From Methyloligella sp. (GTDB lineage: Bacteria > Pseudomonadota > Alphaproteobacteria > Rhizobiales > HXMU1428-3), in NCBI GenBank assembly GCA_021604645.1, contig BQJJ01000014.1:30104-94103 (forward strand): a DNA stretch of 64,000 bases. Direction: 5' to 3'. The notes under the pieces are model-generated. The model did not search any database. It was not told the origin of the DNA and saw nothing but the letters and a program-made list of their open reading frames with translations. This document shows, piece after piece, positions 42,590 to 51,293 of this stretch. Position 1 is the stretch's first letter. Each line of letters opens with the position of its first letter. The position numbers were made by a program, and so were the translations under genes.

Positions 42590-43171
42590 TTAAGCTGCAG
42601 CTTCTTCAGAGTCTGAAGAACTATCACTATCAAGAGATTTATCTCTATTCGCCTGAGCTGCTTTTGAAAGCACTGCAGTGATTTTTTGAACGGCACCAGC
42701 TTCATCAAGCTTTTCAATAGCTGCAACTTCACGAGCCAAACGTCCAAGAGCCGCTTCAAATAATTGGCGCTCAGAATAAGATTGTTCTGGTTGCGTATCG
42801 CAGCGATAAAGGTCGCGAACAACTTCAGCAATAGAAATCAGATCGCCAGAATTAATTTTCGCTTCATATTCCTGAGCACGACGTGACCACATAGTCCGTT
42901 TAATGCGCGCTTTGCCTTTTAAAGTTGTGTAGGCTTTTTTCACAATGTCTTCTTCAGCAAGCTTACGCATGCCAACACTTTCAGCTTTCGCTGTAGGAAC
43001 ACGGAGAATCATTTTGTCTTGCTCAAATTCAAGAACAAATAACTCAAGGCTGATACCTGCAACTTCTTGGGTTTCTATTTCAAGAATTTTCCCAACACCA
43101 TGAGAAGGATAAACAACATATTCATTGATTTTAAAACCGTTTTTCTGAACTGATTTTTTACGTGCAGCCAT
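42590..43171 (-). CDS. carD: CarD-family RNA polymerase-binding regulator
   Basis: A 193 aa CarD/CdnL homologue. The N-terminal Tudor-like RNA-polymerase interaction domain (residues 13-70, EYVVYPSHGVGKILEIETQ) is followed by a helical DNA-binding domain (TLKGKARIKRTMWSRRAQEYEAK, in two parts) and an acidic Ser-rich tail. It stabilises open promoter complexes, especially at rRNA promoters. Upstream is a long gap; downstream its own terminator. Gene order with fdxA further right is conserved in Rhizobiales. Confidence 0.95.
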   Translation of the reverse strand: MAARKKSVQKNGFKINEYVVYPSHGVGKILEIETQEVAGISLELFVLEFEQDKMILRVPTAKAESVGMRKLAEEDIVKKAYTTLKGKARIKRTMWSRRAQEYEAKINSGDLISIAEVVRDLYRCDTQPEQSYSERQLFEAALGRLAREVAAIEKLDEAGAVQKITAVLSKAAQANRDKSLDSDSSSDSEEAAA

Positions 43172-44027
43172 ACTCTCTCTCTCTTCAAAGTTAACCTAAT
43201 TGCGTCTCAAAAAATGAAATAAACAATTAAGTTTTAAAATCTCACAGCAAGTTTTAGATGACACACAGCCAAACTAAAAACTGCCAAAGTCGATTCTGTC
43301 AAAGTCGATTCTGTGAAGGGAAGAATAAGCGCAATCATTGAAATCACATGTCATTAAATCAAGCAACTAAGCTTAATCTAATAATCGCTTACCCCGTGAC
43401 ATTTCCCTCTGTCCCACTTAATTTTTTTAAATTGCCAAAATGAATTGAGGATTGGCTCATTTATTCAGTGGGTAAAATTTATTGTTAATGAGCACAAAAT
43501 AGGTCTTACTCTGGCTCGATTTTTGGACCATAAACTAAATCTAAAGACGTGCTTCTAAAGCTAAAGTTTATAATCATAAAAGTTTCAAATCATTTAGGTA
43601 AAACAGCCTCGTCAGAAAAGAGCCTCAAACATAAGAGAACTCTTTAACAAGGTTGGACCAAAGTTAATTACGCATAGCAAAACGCGCAAAATCAGCGGTT
43701 CAAAAAACTGTTTGCCAATAAAATTAATATCTCAGTTGCGAATATAACACATTTTTAACAATTAGAAAAGCTGTCCAGCTTTGATTCCATGAAAATTGTT
43801 ATAAAAAGTAAATATTTCAATATCAGCTCAACTAAAATTAGAACCTTTAAACCGGAAAACCTACACTCTAGGGCTATTTAAGGTTATCGATGGCTATATC
43901 AAGCCAAACTCTCACATTATTAAGACGATTAAGCATCATGGGGAAAAGCTGGTTTTTTCAGTTAAAATCACTCAAATCATCCAGTTTACTTAAAAAATCA
44001 TTTGAGCACATCCAACTATTTAGCAAA
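43172..44027. other. Long A+T-rich gap with one tandem repeat
   Basis: About 850 bases with no convincing gene; ORFs here are short and lack coding character. A perfect 15-base tandem duplication (CAAAGTCGATTCTGT twice) occupies 43285-43314. The carD promoter is expected in the left part. No PE or ME element. Confidence 0.5.
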
Positions 44028-44525
44028 TTAACGCATGCATGAAGCTTCAAATCTTTTAAGACGATTGGTAGCTGATTTTTTATTCTCACCGAGTTGAATG
44101 AAGAAATTTCCGATATCAGAAACTTTCTGCTTAAACTTGATTTTGTTCTCCATACACGAACAGTAGGATGAGCATTTTGGCGCTCCCTCACATTTGCTAC
44201 GGCATGAGGATGAAAAAAACTTGATAGCAGTTTGTCCCGAACACTGAGAAATAAGAGCTTTGTTTTTCTGGGGTTCACTGAGGACTTTGTAAACGTCAGA
44301 TTTCTCAGCTTTTGCCTCAACATGTCCTCGGACACATTGACAATATGAGGTGCAAAAGGCCTGTTCGCCTTTTTTCTTCATACATGATGTTTTACAAGAG
44401 GTCTCAACAATGCCCAACAGCTCTTTTGTTTCTGTAGATGGTTTTGAAAAAGCAGAGGAAGTTGAAAGAAGACAAAAGACGAGGCAAAGAACACTACGAA
44501 ACAACGCTTTAGAATAAATAGACAT
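44028..44525 (-). CDS. Secreted cysteine-rich protein with duplicated Cys motif
   Basis: A 165 aa exported protein with a signal peptide of about 27 residues (LFRSVLCLVFCLLSTSSAFS). The mature part holds two copies of C-x3-C-x(6-10)-C-x2-YC-x-C: SCKTSC with FCTSYCQC (residues about 43-64) and SCRSKC with KCSSYCSC (about 107-124), separated by a helical linker. Cys spacing suggests disulfide-bonded or metal-binding knots. I do not recognise the family. An overlapping ORF at 43958-44335 in another frame is rejected as a shadow. Confidence 0.72.
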   Translation of the reverse strand: MSIYSKALFRSVLCLVFCLLSTSSAFSKPSTETKELLGIVETSCKTSCMKKKGEQAFCTSYCQCVRGHVEAKAEKSDVYKVLSEPQKNKALISQCSGQTAIKFFSSSCRSKCEGAPKCSSYCSCMENKIKFKQKVSDIGNFFIQLGENKKSATNRLKRFEASCMR

Positions 44526-44673
44526 CTATATCTCTTTATAAGGTGACTCAAAACAAAACCCTAAAAAATCAAAAAATATAGATCCTAAAGAGCAATAAGC
44601 TTTTTATATATCATATGCTTATGCAGGGAAATACAACAAAAATGTCACGAGCACTATAAAATCAACAATGTGC

Positions 44674-44713
44674 AATAAAAAACGGCCATTCCAAATAATT
44701 TGGAATAGCCGTT
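44674..44713 (-). terminator. Intrinsic terminator of fdxA
   Basis: AACGGC-ATTCCAAAT with ATTTGGAAT-GCCGTT form a long stem, followed on the minus strand by TTTTTTATT. It lies 38 bases after the fdxA stop. Its 5' side on the plus strand reads GGAATAGCCGTTGAGA, close to the 3' box of the PE elements; this may be coincidence or a captured remnant. Confidence 0.8.
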
Positions 44714-44750
44714 GAGATTTGTAAGTTTCAATAGACAAAAAAACTAAAGC

Positions 44751-45089
44751 CTAATCGCCCTCACCCGGCGCTTCTGAGAAAAATTGCTCAAATTTATTTT
44801 CAACTTCAGCATATTTTTCTGCGTCTGCCGGCGCATCTTTTTTCAAAGTAATATTTGGCCACTTTTCAGAATAGTCCCTATTCAAATCGAGCCATTGCTC
44901 AATTCCTGGCTCAGTGTCCGCCTTAATCGCGTCAACAGGGCATTCCGGCTCACACACACCACAATCAATGCATTCGTCAGGATGAATAACTAGCATATTC
45001 TCCCCTTCATAAAAGCAGTCAACCGGACACACTTCAACACAGTCCGTATGTTTGCATTTAATGCATTTATCATCGACAATATAAGTCAT
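44751..45089 (-). CDS. fdxA: Ferredoxin FdxA (7Fe type)
   Basis: A 112 aa ferredoxin with one 3Fe-4S and one 4Fe-4S cluster. The N-terminal [16 protein letters not shown] has the 7Fe spacing, and [16 protein letters not shown] supplies the second set. The start at 45089 (MTYIVDDKC) is the family start; the ORF begins four codons earlier. It is an electron carrier in the cytoplasm. Position between carD and an S4 protein is conserved in Rhizobiales. Confidence 0.95.
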   Translation of the reverse strand: MTYIVDDKCIKCKHTDCVEVCPVDCFYEGENMLVIHPDECIDCGVCEPECPVDAIKADTEPGIEQWLDLNRDYSEKWPNITLKKDAPADAEKYAEVENKFEQFFSEAPGEGD

Positions 45090-45380
45090 AGTTCGCCTCA
45101 AAATACGAATTGCAACAGCAATTCATTAATTTCTATCAAATGTAAAGAGCTCGAAACACTGTCTTCAAATCACTTCGCAACCCATGAGTACCAGCTAAGA
45201 ATTGGATTTAATTTTTCAAGCTGGTATCGCGCCAAGCGTTTAAGAGCAAGAGCCCTATGTTTAGTTGCTATTCAATATTGCAAAAAAGAAAAGAGAGCAA
45301 TCTGAAAATTCGAGGTCTATGCTCTACCTCATTCCTAAAAAGAGTACAAGCGGCGAAAAAGAAATAGTTTTATCCATTTT

Positions 45381-45782
45381 TCATAAATCTTGAGGATCTG
45401 GTTTTATAGAATCGTACTTCCGGCGGTCTTTTTTCGTCGGACGCCCTTCCCCTTTAGGACGACTTGGCGTTTTAGCAGCAAATTTTCCTGGTTTAGGGCG
45501 AGGAGCCTCTTTTGGGGTGATGTCATTATAAAGGCCTTGAGCCTCACTAGCAGGGCCGCGGCGCACACCAAGCTCCAAAATCTCAATGATCCTTAAATCT
45601 CTGTTGATCATTGATGTAATGACATCTCCCTTACGAACAAGAGATGATGGTTTGCTCACTTTAACCTTATTTACCCGTAATTTTCCGGCTTCAACCAGAC
45701 GTCCAGCCAAACTACGCGATTTAACCAATCGCGAATAAAAAAGCCATTGATCTATGCGTCGTTCAGTAACGTCCTTACTCAT
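45381..45782 (-). CDS. S4-domain RNA-binding protein (HslR-like)
   Basis: A 133 aa protein with an N-terminal S4 domain (residues 8-70: RIDQWLFYSRLVKSRSLAGRLV, VRVNK-like VNKVKVSKPS, VRKGDVITSM), followed by a basic, Pro/Lys-rich tail. HslR-type proteins bind stalled 50S subunits still carrying peptidyl-tRNA. Its start lies 11 bases from the stop of the helicase gene upstream, so the two are one transcription unit. Confidence 0.9.
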   Translation of the reverse strand: MSKDVTERRIDQWLFYSRLVKSRSLAGRLVEAGKLRVNKVKVSKPSSLVRKGDVITSMINRDLRIIEILELGVRRGPASEAQGLYNDITPKEAPRPKPGKFAAKTPSRPKGEGRPTKKDRRKYDSIKPDPQDL

Positions 45783-45792
45783 CTAGCCTAAC

Positions 45793-48700
45793 TCACCCGG
45801 CTTTGTTATCTATTTGATCTTTAAGAGCCTGCAATTTTGCAAATGGAGAATCTGGGTCGATTTTTTTCTCACGTGCCGGGTTTGGCTTTTTACCAGAATG
45901 GTTTTTAAATCCATTCCCATTTTTCCCTGCAGACCCCTTGTGAGATTTCTTCCCACGATATTTATTCGAAGAACGATTGTTGTTCCCCTCATTATCAGCT
46001 GATCTATCGCCCTTTTTATGACCTTGTTGGGAACGCTTATTCTGTGACCGTCTTTGAGCATTACCTTGAGAACGATTAAAGCCAGTTTTTCTGCGCGGGC
46101 GCCAAACCAGTACAATAGGGTCTTCTTCTTTATCTTTAGATTGCGTTGTCTCGTCTTTGGTCTCGGTATCTTTAGGTTCTGCCTCTTTAGTTTCAGTATC
46201 AAGAGACTGGGCAGCAAGAGGAGCCTCTGTATCCCTTGTTTCAGATTCTAAAGTTTTTGAACCAGCCTCTTCCCTTTTTTCCGAGGAAGCTTCTTCAGAT
46301 GAAATTTGAGCTGAGCTGTCTTTTTTATCTTGCCTAGGTGCGTGTGCTGGCTTTTGTTGGTCAGATACAAACCCAAGTGAGCGCAAAACAACACCAAGTT
46401 CATCTGCCGAACAACCCATAATCGACATCATTTCAGGTATGACAATAAATCCACCATCACCTGTTGCACCATTGGGTTGTTCTACTTCAGAGGTGTCTTT
46501 TGATGAAACTTCTTTAGAAGAGACCGGTGATTTTTCTTCAGGCTGTTTATTAGATGAGGCGGCGCTTTCCTCTAAAACCGGTTCGCTTGTTTTTAAAGAA
46601 GAAGTCTCTTCTGTAGATGACACTTTAGATAAAGCAGTCTCTGAGACTTTATCTTCAGGCCTGACATCAGCGGTCTCTACTTTAATAGTCCCAATCTCAG
46701 CAGTCTTTGTCTCTGTAGTCTCTGCCCCAGTGTTCTTGTCAGTATCTGTACTCTTTTGAGGCTCTGAAGGCGTTTTAACTTTTTTAGGCTTACGCCAAGA
46801 TACCAAAGGCCTGATTTGATCAGCCAAACGCTCCAGCATATCAACACGCACAACCCTGTTACCACAAACATGAAAGCCAGCAGTACGGTAATAAGCGGCA
46901 TCAATATCAGCAGTATGAGGCGCTGACGTAAGTCCAGCGCGAGGCAACTCCCACTTTTCCTGATTGTCGATATTGTCAGTAAATAAAAGCCACAATAGAC
47001 AATTCAATTCAGCAGCAGCAGGTTTTAAAAGAAGTGGGAAATAAATATTAAACGCTCCAAAGCGTACACCAAACTTACGCAATTGCTTGCGGGCTTCTTG
47101 ATCAAGTTGGCGAATATCTTGAGAAATCGGCTCTCGCTCAAGTGTTCCCAAATTTTCAATCAGTTGAAAGGCAATTCCACGTGCCAAGCCATTAAGCTGC
47201 TCATCTTTTTCCAAGTTGACAAGCGGGGCGAGTTTTTCAGCGATTAAGTCATTCACAATCGATTGAACTTTAGACGCGGTTTCTTCTCTTTGAGACCCAT
47301 TGAGCTGTTCATCTGCTTTCAAATGTGCAACAGGCCTTAATATATGCTCCCCCTTTTGTAGGGTCGCAACCGGTGTGTCTTTCCATAAGAGTTCGCCCTT
47401 TTGAGAGAAGCTAAACTCAGTCTTGTCAGCAGATAATAATTGTTCTGAACGCATAGCCAATTCTTTAGTCAATACCTTTGCAGCCGCTGCTCGTGCAGCC
47501 CGGCCATCTACTCCAGTACTATCGCTATCAGGCGTAAACTGGAAACCGGAAATTTTTCCTATCAAATGATCTTCGACCCGTACGTGCCCTTGATCATCAA
47601 TCTCAACAAATAAGTCGTCACTATCACGTAGTCGCTTCATCAGTGTACTAGTGCGCTTATCAACAAACCTCTTTGTTAACGCTTCATGTAAAGCATCAGA
47701 CAAATTGTCTTCAATCTCTCTTGTCTTCCCTTGCCAATAGGTGGGATCGCTCAACCAGTCAACCCTATTTGCAACAAATGTCCAAGTGCGTATATGGGCC
47801 AACCGAGTTTGTAAAGTATCTATATCACCTTCAATTCGATTGTGCTGCTCAATTTGTGCAGAAAACCAATCATCGGGAATGAGACCATTGTCATTCATTA
47901 TGAAGTGAAATAATTGCCGTGCCAGTTCACTATGATCCCCAATACCGATCGTGCGATAATCTGGTAATTGGCACACTTCCCAAAGTCGCTGAACGTTTGC
48001 CGGCCCCTGGGCTAATTTTAAAATATCTTGATCCGTTGAAAGGGCCTCAAGAGCAAGCACATCATCAGCATCTCGCGCTTTTTGCAAATAAGGTTTTTGC
48101 GGTGAAAGTTTCAAAGAGTTAAGCAAGCGAGGGACAGAAGCAAAATCGAGTGTCCGTGCCCGCCATTGCAACGCTTTCACTTGTTCAAATTCATGCGCCT
48201 CAATAGAATTGATTAATTCAGAGTCAAAAGGGGGAACGTCACCGGTCACCCCAAAAGTTCCGTCTGTTAGGTGGCGGCCGGCACGGCCAGCTATTTGAGC
48301 AATTTCAGTTGGATATAGTTCACGGTGATGGATGCCATCAAATTTACGATTGCCAGCAAAAGCAACATGTTGGACATCTAGATTTAACCCCATACCAATC
48401 GCATCAGTGGCGACAAGAAAATCAACTTCGCCAGATTGGAATAGTTCAACTTGGGCATTGCGCGTACGTGGGCTCAGCGCACCAAGAACAACAGCTGCTC
48501 CGCCCCGTTGCCGTCTGATGAGTTCAGCAATTTCGTAAACATCACGTGCAGAAAAAGCAACAAGTGCTGTGCGTCTCGGCATACGGGAAATTTTCTTAGG
48601 GCCAGCGTAACTCAGTTTGGATAGGCGCGGACGAGAAATGAAATTAACACCTGGCAATAGGACATTAAGCGTTGTTCGCATTGTCTCGGCACCAAGTAAT

Positions 48701-49101
48701 AAAGTCTCTTCGCTACCGCGCGCATGAAACAACCGGTCAGTAAATACATGGCCGCGCTCAGGGTCAGCAGAAAGCTGAATTTCGTCCACCGCAACAAACT
48801 CAACATTCAACTCACGTGGCATGGCTTCTACAGTGGAGACCCAATAGCGTGCATTTTTGGGTTTAATTTTTTCTTCACCAGTTATGAGAGCAACGTGAGA
48901 TGGACCAATTCGAGCAACAATCTTGTCATAAACTTCTCTAGCCAATAGTCGCAAAGGCAGGCCAATTAACCCGCTATGATGTCCAAGCATTCTTTCAATC
49001 GCCAAGTGGGTTTTACCCGTATTAGTGGGACCAAGAACAGCCGTAACGTTAGAAGCACCAGGGACGCCATATAGATCAGAGGCGTTGGGGTGTGAAGACA
49101 T
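45793..49101 (-). CDS. SUV3-like RNA helicase with long charged C-terminal tail
   Basis: An 1102 aa superfamily 2 helicase related to mitochondrial SUV3. The Walker A is GPTNTGKTHLA at residues 24-34, the DEIQ box is at 106-109, and motif VI lies in IAQIAGRAGRHLTDG near residue 270. A helical middle domain follows. From about residue 790 the protein is low-complexity (repeated SSKE, TETK, ETKD units rich in Glu, Ser, Thr), and the last 90 residues are basic (RSQNKRSQQGHK, NGFKNHSGKK). The tail is longer than usual and may hold partner- or RNA-binding segments. Ends 11 bases before the S4 gene. Confidence 0.92.
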   Translation of the reverse strand: MSSHPNASDLYGVPGASNVTAVLGPTNTGKTHLAIERMLGHHSGLIGLPLRLLAREVYDKIVARIGPSHVALITGEEKIKPKNARYWVSTVEAMPRELNVEFVAVDEIQLSADPERGHVFTDRLFHARGSEETLLLGAETMRTTLNVLLPGVNFISRPRLSKLSYAGPKKISRMPRRTALVAFSARDVYEIAELIRRQRGGAAVVLGALSPRTRNAQVELFQSGEVDFLVATDAIGMGLNLDVQHVAFAGNRKFDGIHHRELYPTEIAQIAGRAGRHLTDGTFGVTGDVPPFDSELINSIEAHEFEQVKALQWRARTLDFASVPRLLNSLKLSPQKPYLQKARDADDVLALEALSTDQDILKLAQGPANVQRLWEVCQLPDYRTIGIGDHSELARQLFHFIMNDNGLIPDDWFSAQIEQHNRIEGDIDTLQTRLAHIRTWTFVANRVDWLSDPTYWQGKTREIEDNLSDALHEALTKRFVDKRTSTLMKRLRDSDDLFVEIDDQGHVRVEDHLIGKISGFQFTPDSDSTGVDGRAARAAAAKVLTKELAMRSEQLLSADKTEFSFSQKGELLWKDTPVATLQKGEHILRPVAHLKADEQLNGSQREETASKVQSIVNDLIAEKLAPLVNLEKDEQLNGLARGIAFQLIENLGTLEREPISQDIRQLDQEARKQLRKFGVRFGAFNIYFPLLLKPAAAELNCLLWLLFTDNIDNQEKWELPRAGLTSAPHTADIDAAYYRTAGFHVCGNRVVRVDMLERLADQIRPLVSWRKPKKVKTPSEPQKSTDTDKNTGAETTETKTAEIGTIKVETADVRPEDKVSETALSKVSSTEETSSLKTSEPVLEESAASSNKQPEEKSPVSSKEVSSKDTSEVEQPNGATGDGGFIVIPEMMSIMGCSADELGVVLRSLGFVSDQQKPAHAPRQDKKDSSAQISSEEASSEKREEAGSKTLESETRDTEAPLAAQSLDTETKEAEPKDTETKDETTQSKDKEEDPIVLVWRPRRKTGFNRSQGNAQRRSQNKRSQQGHKKGDRSADNEGNNNRSSNKYRGKKSHKGSAGKNGNGFKNHSGKKPNPAREKKIDPDSPFAKLQALKDQIDNKAG

Positions 49102-49643
49102 AAGAGTTTCTCAATTTTTACAAATCAACCAACAAGTTAGTTTGCCAGTATTAGTTCAGTATCAAAGTAGGCAGTCAGTGCATATTTAGTGGACGCAAAG
49201 CTAACTACAGAGAGGTTCGCTAAGAGCAAAAAGATGCAGAAAACAAACCCTTTCTTACAATGAACAGGGATTTAGGTAATAAGTCCAGCTCAGAATTACA
49301 AATACTTTCGTACCAAGTAAAATACCACATGAATAAATTACCATATGACAAGTGATATTCAAAACTGAACATATTAACCAGCGTTTATAATTATAATTTG
49401 CAACAATCAAATAACAACATTTTAAAAAGGCAATGATTGGGCAAATTAAGCAGGTACGTTTATGCAACAAAGAAGAAGCACTAAAGGTTCAACTCTCATC
49501 AGATTATCGTGAACTCCTCTCGTAATTTTTCTAAAATCACCTATTCTTGTCCATAGAAATTGAAAGTTTCTGTGCGGCCAAGAACTATAATCAGGAACTA
49601 AAATCATACAGTCTAAACGGGCTTGAATAGAAAGAGATGCAAG
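49102..49643. other. Divergent intergenic region, nothing recognised
   Basis: About 540 bases between the divergent helicase and msrA. Small ORFs are without coding character. No PE or ME copy, no terminator. Expected to hold promoters of both genes. Confidence 0.4.
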
Positions 49644-50354
49644 ATGCACCAACTTCCTAGAAAAAGGCGCTATTTCCTTAAAGTTGTCGGAGTGATGTCA
49701 CTTCTGGTTATTGGATATATATCGGCAGTACGAAGTGAGCAAAAAGATAATGTTATAAAAGTAGCGCCTGAAAAAAAAGCAGAGCAAAGCTCTGATGCAA
49801 AAACGGCAACAGCTATCTTTGCTGGAGGATGTTTTTGGTGTGTTGAATCGGATTTTGACAAAGTCAAAGGGGTGCTAAAAACCACGTCCGGTTATACAGG
49901 TGGTAAAACAGAAAATCCCACCTATAAAGAAGTGACGTACAAAAATACAGGTCATTTTGAAGCTGTTGAAATTATCTATGACCCAAGCATTGTTACCTAT
50001 AAACAATTGCTACACAGTTTTTGGCGCACTGTAGATCCAACCGATGCAGGTGGTCAGTTCTGTGATAGAGGCGCATCATACAGAACAGCCATTTTCCCAA
50101 CCACTGAAGAGCAGTGGAAAGTCGCAAAAGAGTCGAAAGCTCATGAGCAAACGAAGGGAAAACTAAAAGGGAAAATCGTAACCCCAATTCTTAAAACAAC
50201 ATTATTTTATAAAGCTGAAGGCTACCATCAGAACTATTATAAAACGAACCCGATCCGTTATAATTATTATAGATATAGCTGCGGCAGAGATCAGAGAATT
50301 AAAAAACTATGGGGCAATGAAGCTCATAGCGGCCTCCAAAAACTAACTCACTAG
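49644..50354 (+). CDS. msrA: Exported peptide methionine sulfoxide reductase A
   Basis: Reduces methionine-S-sulfoxide in proteins. The 236 aa product carries an N-terminal membrane-targeting signal (KRRYFLKVVGVMSLLVIGYISA), placing it in the periplasm or membrane. The catalytic GCFWC holds Cys63; resolving Cys in the RYSCGRDQR region and the conserved GYTGGKTENPTYKEV are present. The start is the ATG at 49644 with AGAGA upstream; the ORF can extend to a TTG at 49623. Its stop codon TAG is fused to an ME hairpin, as at ribA. Confidence 0.94.
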   Translation: MHQLPRKRRYFLKVVGVMSLLVIGYISAVRSEQKDNVIKVAPEKKAEQSSDAKTATAIFAGGCFWCVESDFDKVKGVLKTTSGYTGGKTENPTYKEVTYKNTGHFEAVEIIYDPSIVTYKQLLHSFWRTVDPTDAGGQFCDRGASYRTAIFPTTEEQWKVAKESKAHEQTKGKLKGKIVTPILKTTLFYKAEGYHQNYYKTNPIRYNYYRYSCGRDQRIKKLWGNEAHSGLQKLTH

Positions 50355-50382
50355 CGCGGTTGTTAGTGGGCAACTAGAGCGC
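50354..50382 (+). repeat. ME hairpin abutting the msrA stop
   Basis: GCGC-GGTTGT-TAGTGG-GCAACT-AGA-GCGC, followed by CACTAAGAAAGCGC. The first G is the last base of the TAG stop. It has the same flanks as the ribA copy. A more decayed relative follows at 50396-50419. Confidence 0.7.
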
Positions 50383-50436
50383 CACTAAGAAAGCGCCGAT
50401 GCTAGTGAGCACCGAAGCATTGCAAAAACCTCACAA

Positions 50437-50593
50437 TACGAAGAAGGAGCTCAGCCCACTTCGCGGGCTGAGGGACATGGCAGTATAGCTGCCCGGTGCT
50501 TAGCACCGCCCCTCGGAGGGCCCGCAGCTAAGCAGCGCGGTTGCTAGTGGGCAACTGAAGCGCCACTAAAAAGTAATAGCCCGTGAGAGAGAA
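50437..50593 (+). repeat. PE element copy 13 with ME insert
   Basis: 5' box TACGAAGAAGGAG. Hairpin I CTCAGCCC-ACTTCGC-GGGCTGAG, GGACAT, hairpin II GGCAG-TATAG-CTGCC, hairpin III CCGGTGC-TTA-GCACCG, CCTCGGAGGG, then an ME hairpin (50535-50563) after TAAGCA in place of the right half of hairpin IV, and AATAGCCCGTGAGAGAGA. The tail is again followed at once by an ATG (a seven-codon ORF). Confidence 0.85.
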
Positions 50594-50773
50594 TATGCAC
50601 ATTTTGACGCAGTAAATTTTGCATAGCTGCCAAGCCCTTACCCCTCTACCTAAAAACGAAATAACGAACTATCTTCAGCTTAAATATTTGCGTTGAAGAA
50701 ATACCCAGAGATCAAATATCCCGTTGGTTTGGTGTTTCATGAGACCTAAAATTATATTTAAGGAGTCCTCCCC

Positions 50774-51172
50774 ATGACTAAAAAAGTAACGAATAAAACA
50801 TTATTTAAATGTGCAGCAGCCGCCCTTTTAAGCGCAATCGCTTTTGGGCCAGTTCATGCGTTTGAAGCTAAAGAGGCCGTTACAGTGAAACCAGGTAAAG
50901 GTATGAGTTTCAAAGTCGGTTCAAAAAAAGCAATCACTTATTTCAACGAAAATAGTGGCCATTGCGATGTGACGATTATGTTAAGTGAGCTTAATCCAGT
51001 GGTTGGCAACTCTTATCAATCTGCATCAAAAGTAAAAGTACAGCTCGTACCAGGTAAATCAACTTTGGTTGAAAGCGCAGACGGCAAAGCGCTTAGAGTT
51101 TCTTGTAACCAGGATGCAAAAACAATGACCATCCAAAATCAAAAAGTAAAACTTACTGCTCTTACGCAATAG
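50774..51172 (+). CDS. Small exported protein, unknown
   Basis: A 132 aa protein with a signal peptide (about residues 1-29, cut after PVHAF) and a mature beta-rich domain with GHCDVTIMLSEL and LRVSCNQDAKT, whose two Cys could form one disulfide. No family recognised. AAGGAG is eight bases before the start, so it should be well translated. It ends at a strong terminator and is an isolated gene. Confidence 0.75.
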   Translation: MTKKVTNKTLFKCAAAALLSAIAFGPVHAFEAKEAVTVKPGKGMSFKVGSKKAITYFNENSGHCDVTIMLSELNPVVGNSYQSASKVKVQLVPGKSTLVESADGKALRVSCNQDAKTMTIQNQKVKLTALTQ

Positions 51173-51202
51173 ATTAGATATTACATAATTAAAAACATAA
51201 AA

Positions 51203-51243
51203 AACCCCACCTGAGTTTTGTAAATTCAGGTGGGGTTTTTTAT
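51203..51243. terminator. Bidirectional intrinsic terminator
   Basis: AACCCCACCTGA and TCAGGTGGGGTT make a 12 bp stem. T-tracts follow on both strands, serving the small exported gene and the convergent DUF3108 gene. Confidence 0.9.
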
Positions 51244-51293
51244 TATCTAAAGTTTGTAATCTCTCGTTTCTACAATTGAAGAGAAATTCGAAT

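Noticed and set aside
43958..44335. A 125-codon minus-strand ORF.
   Set aside because: It overlaps in another frame the Cys-rich exported gene, which has a signal peptide and patterned cysteines; the alternative frame has neither.
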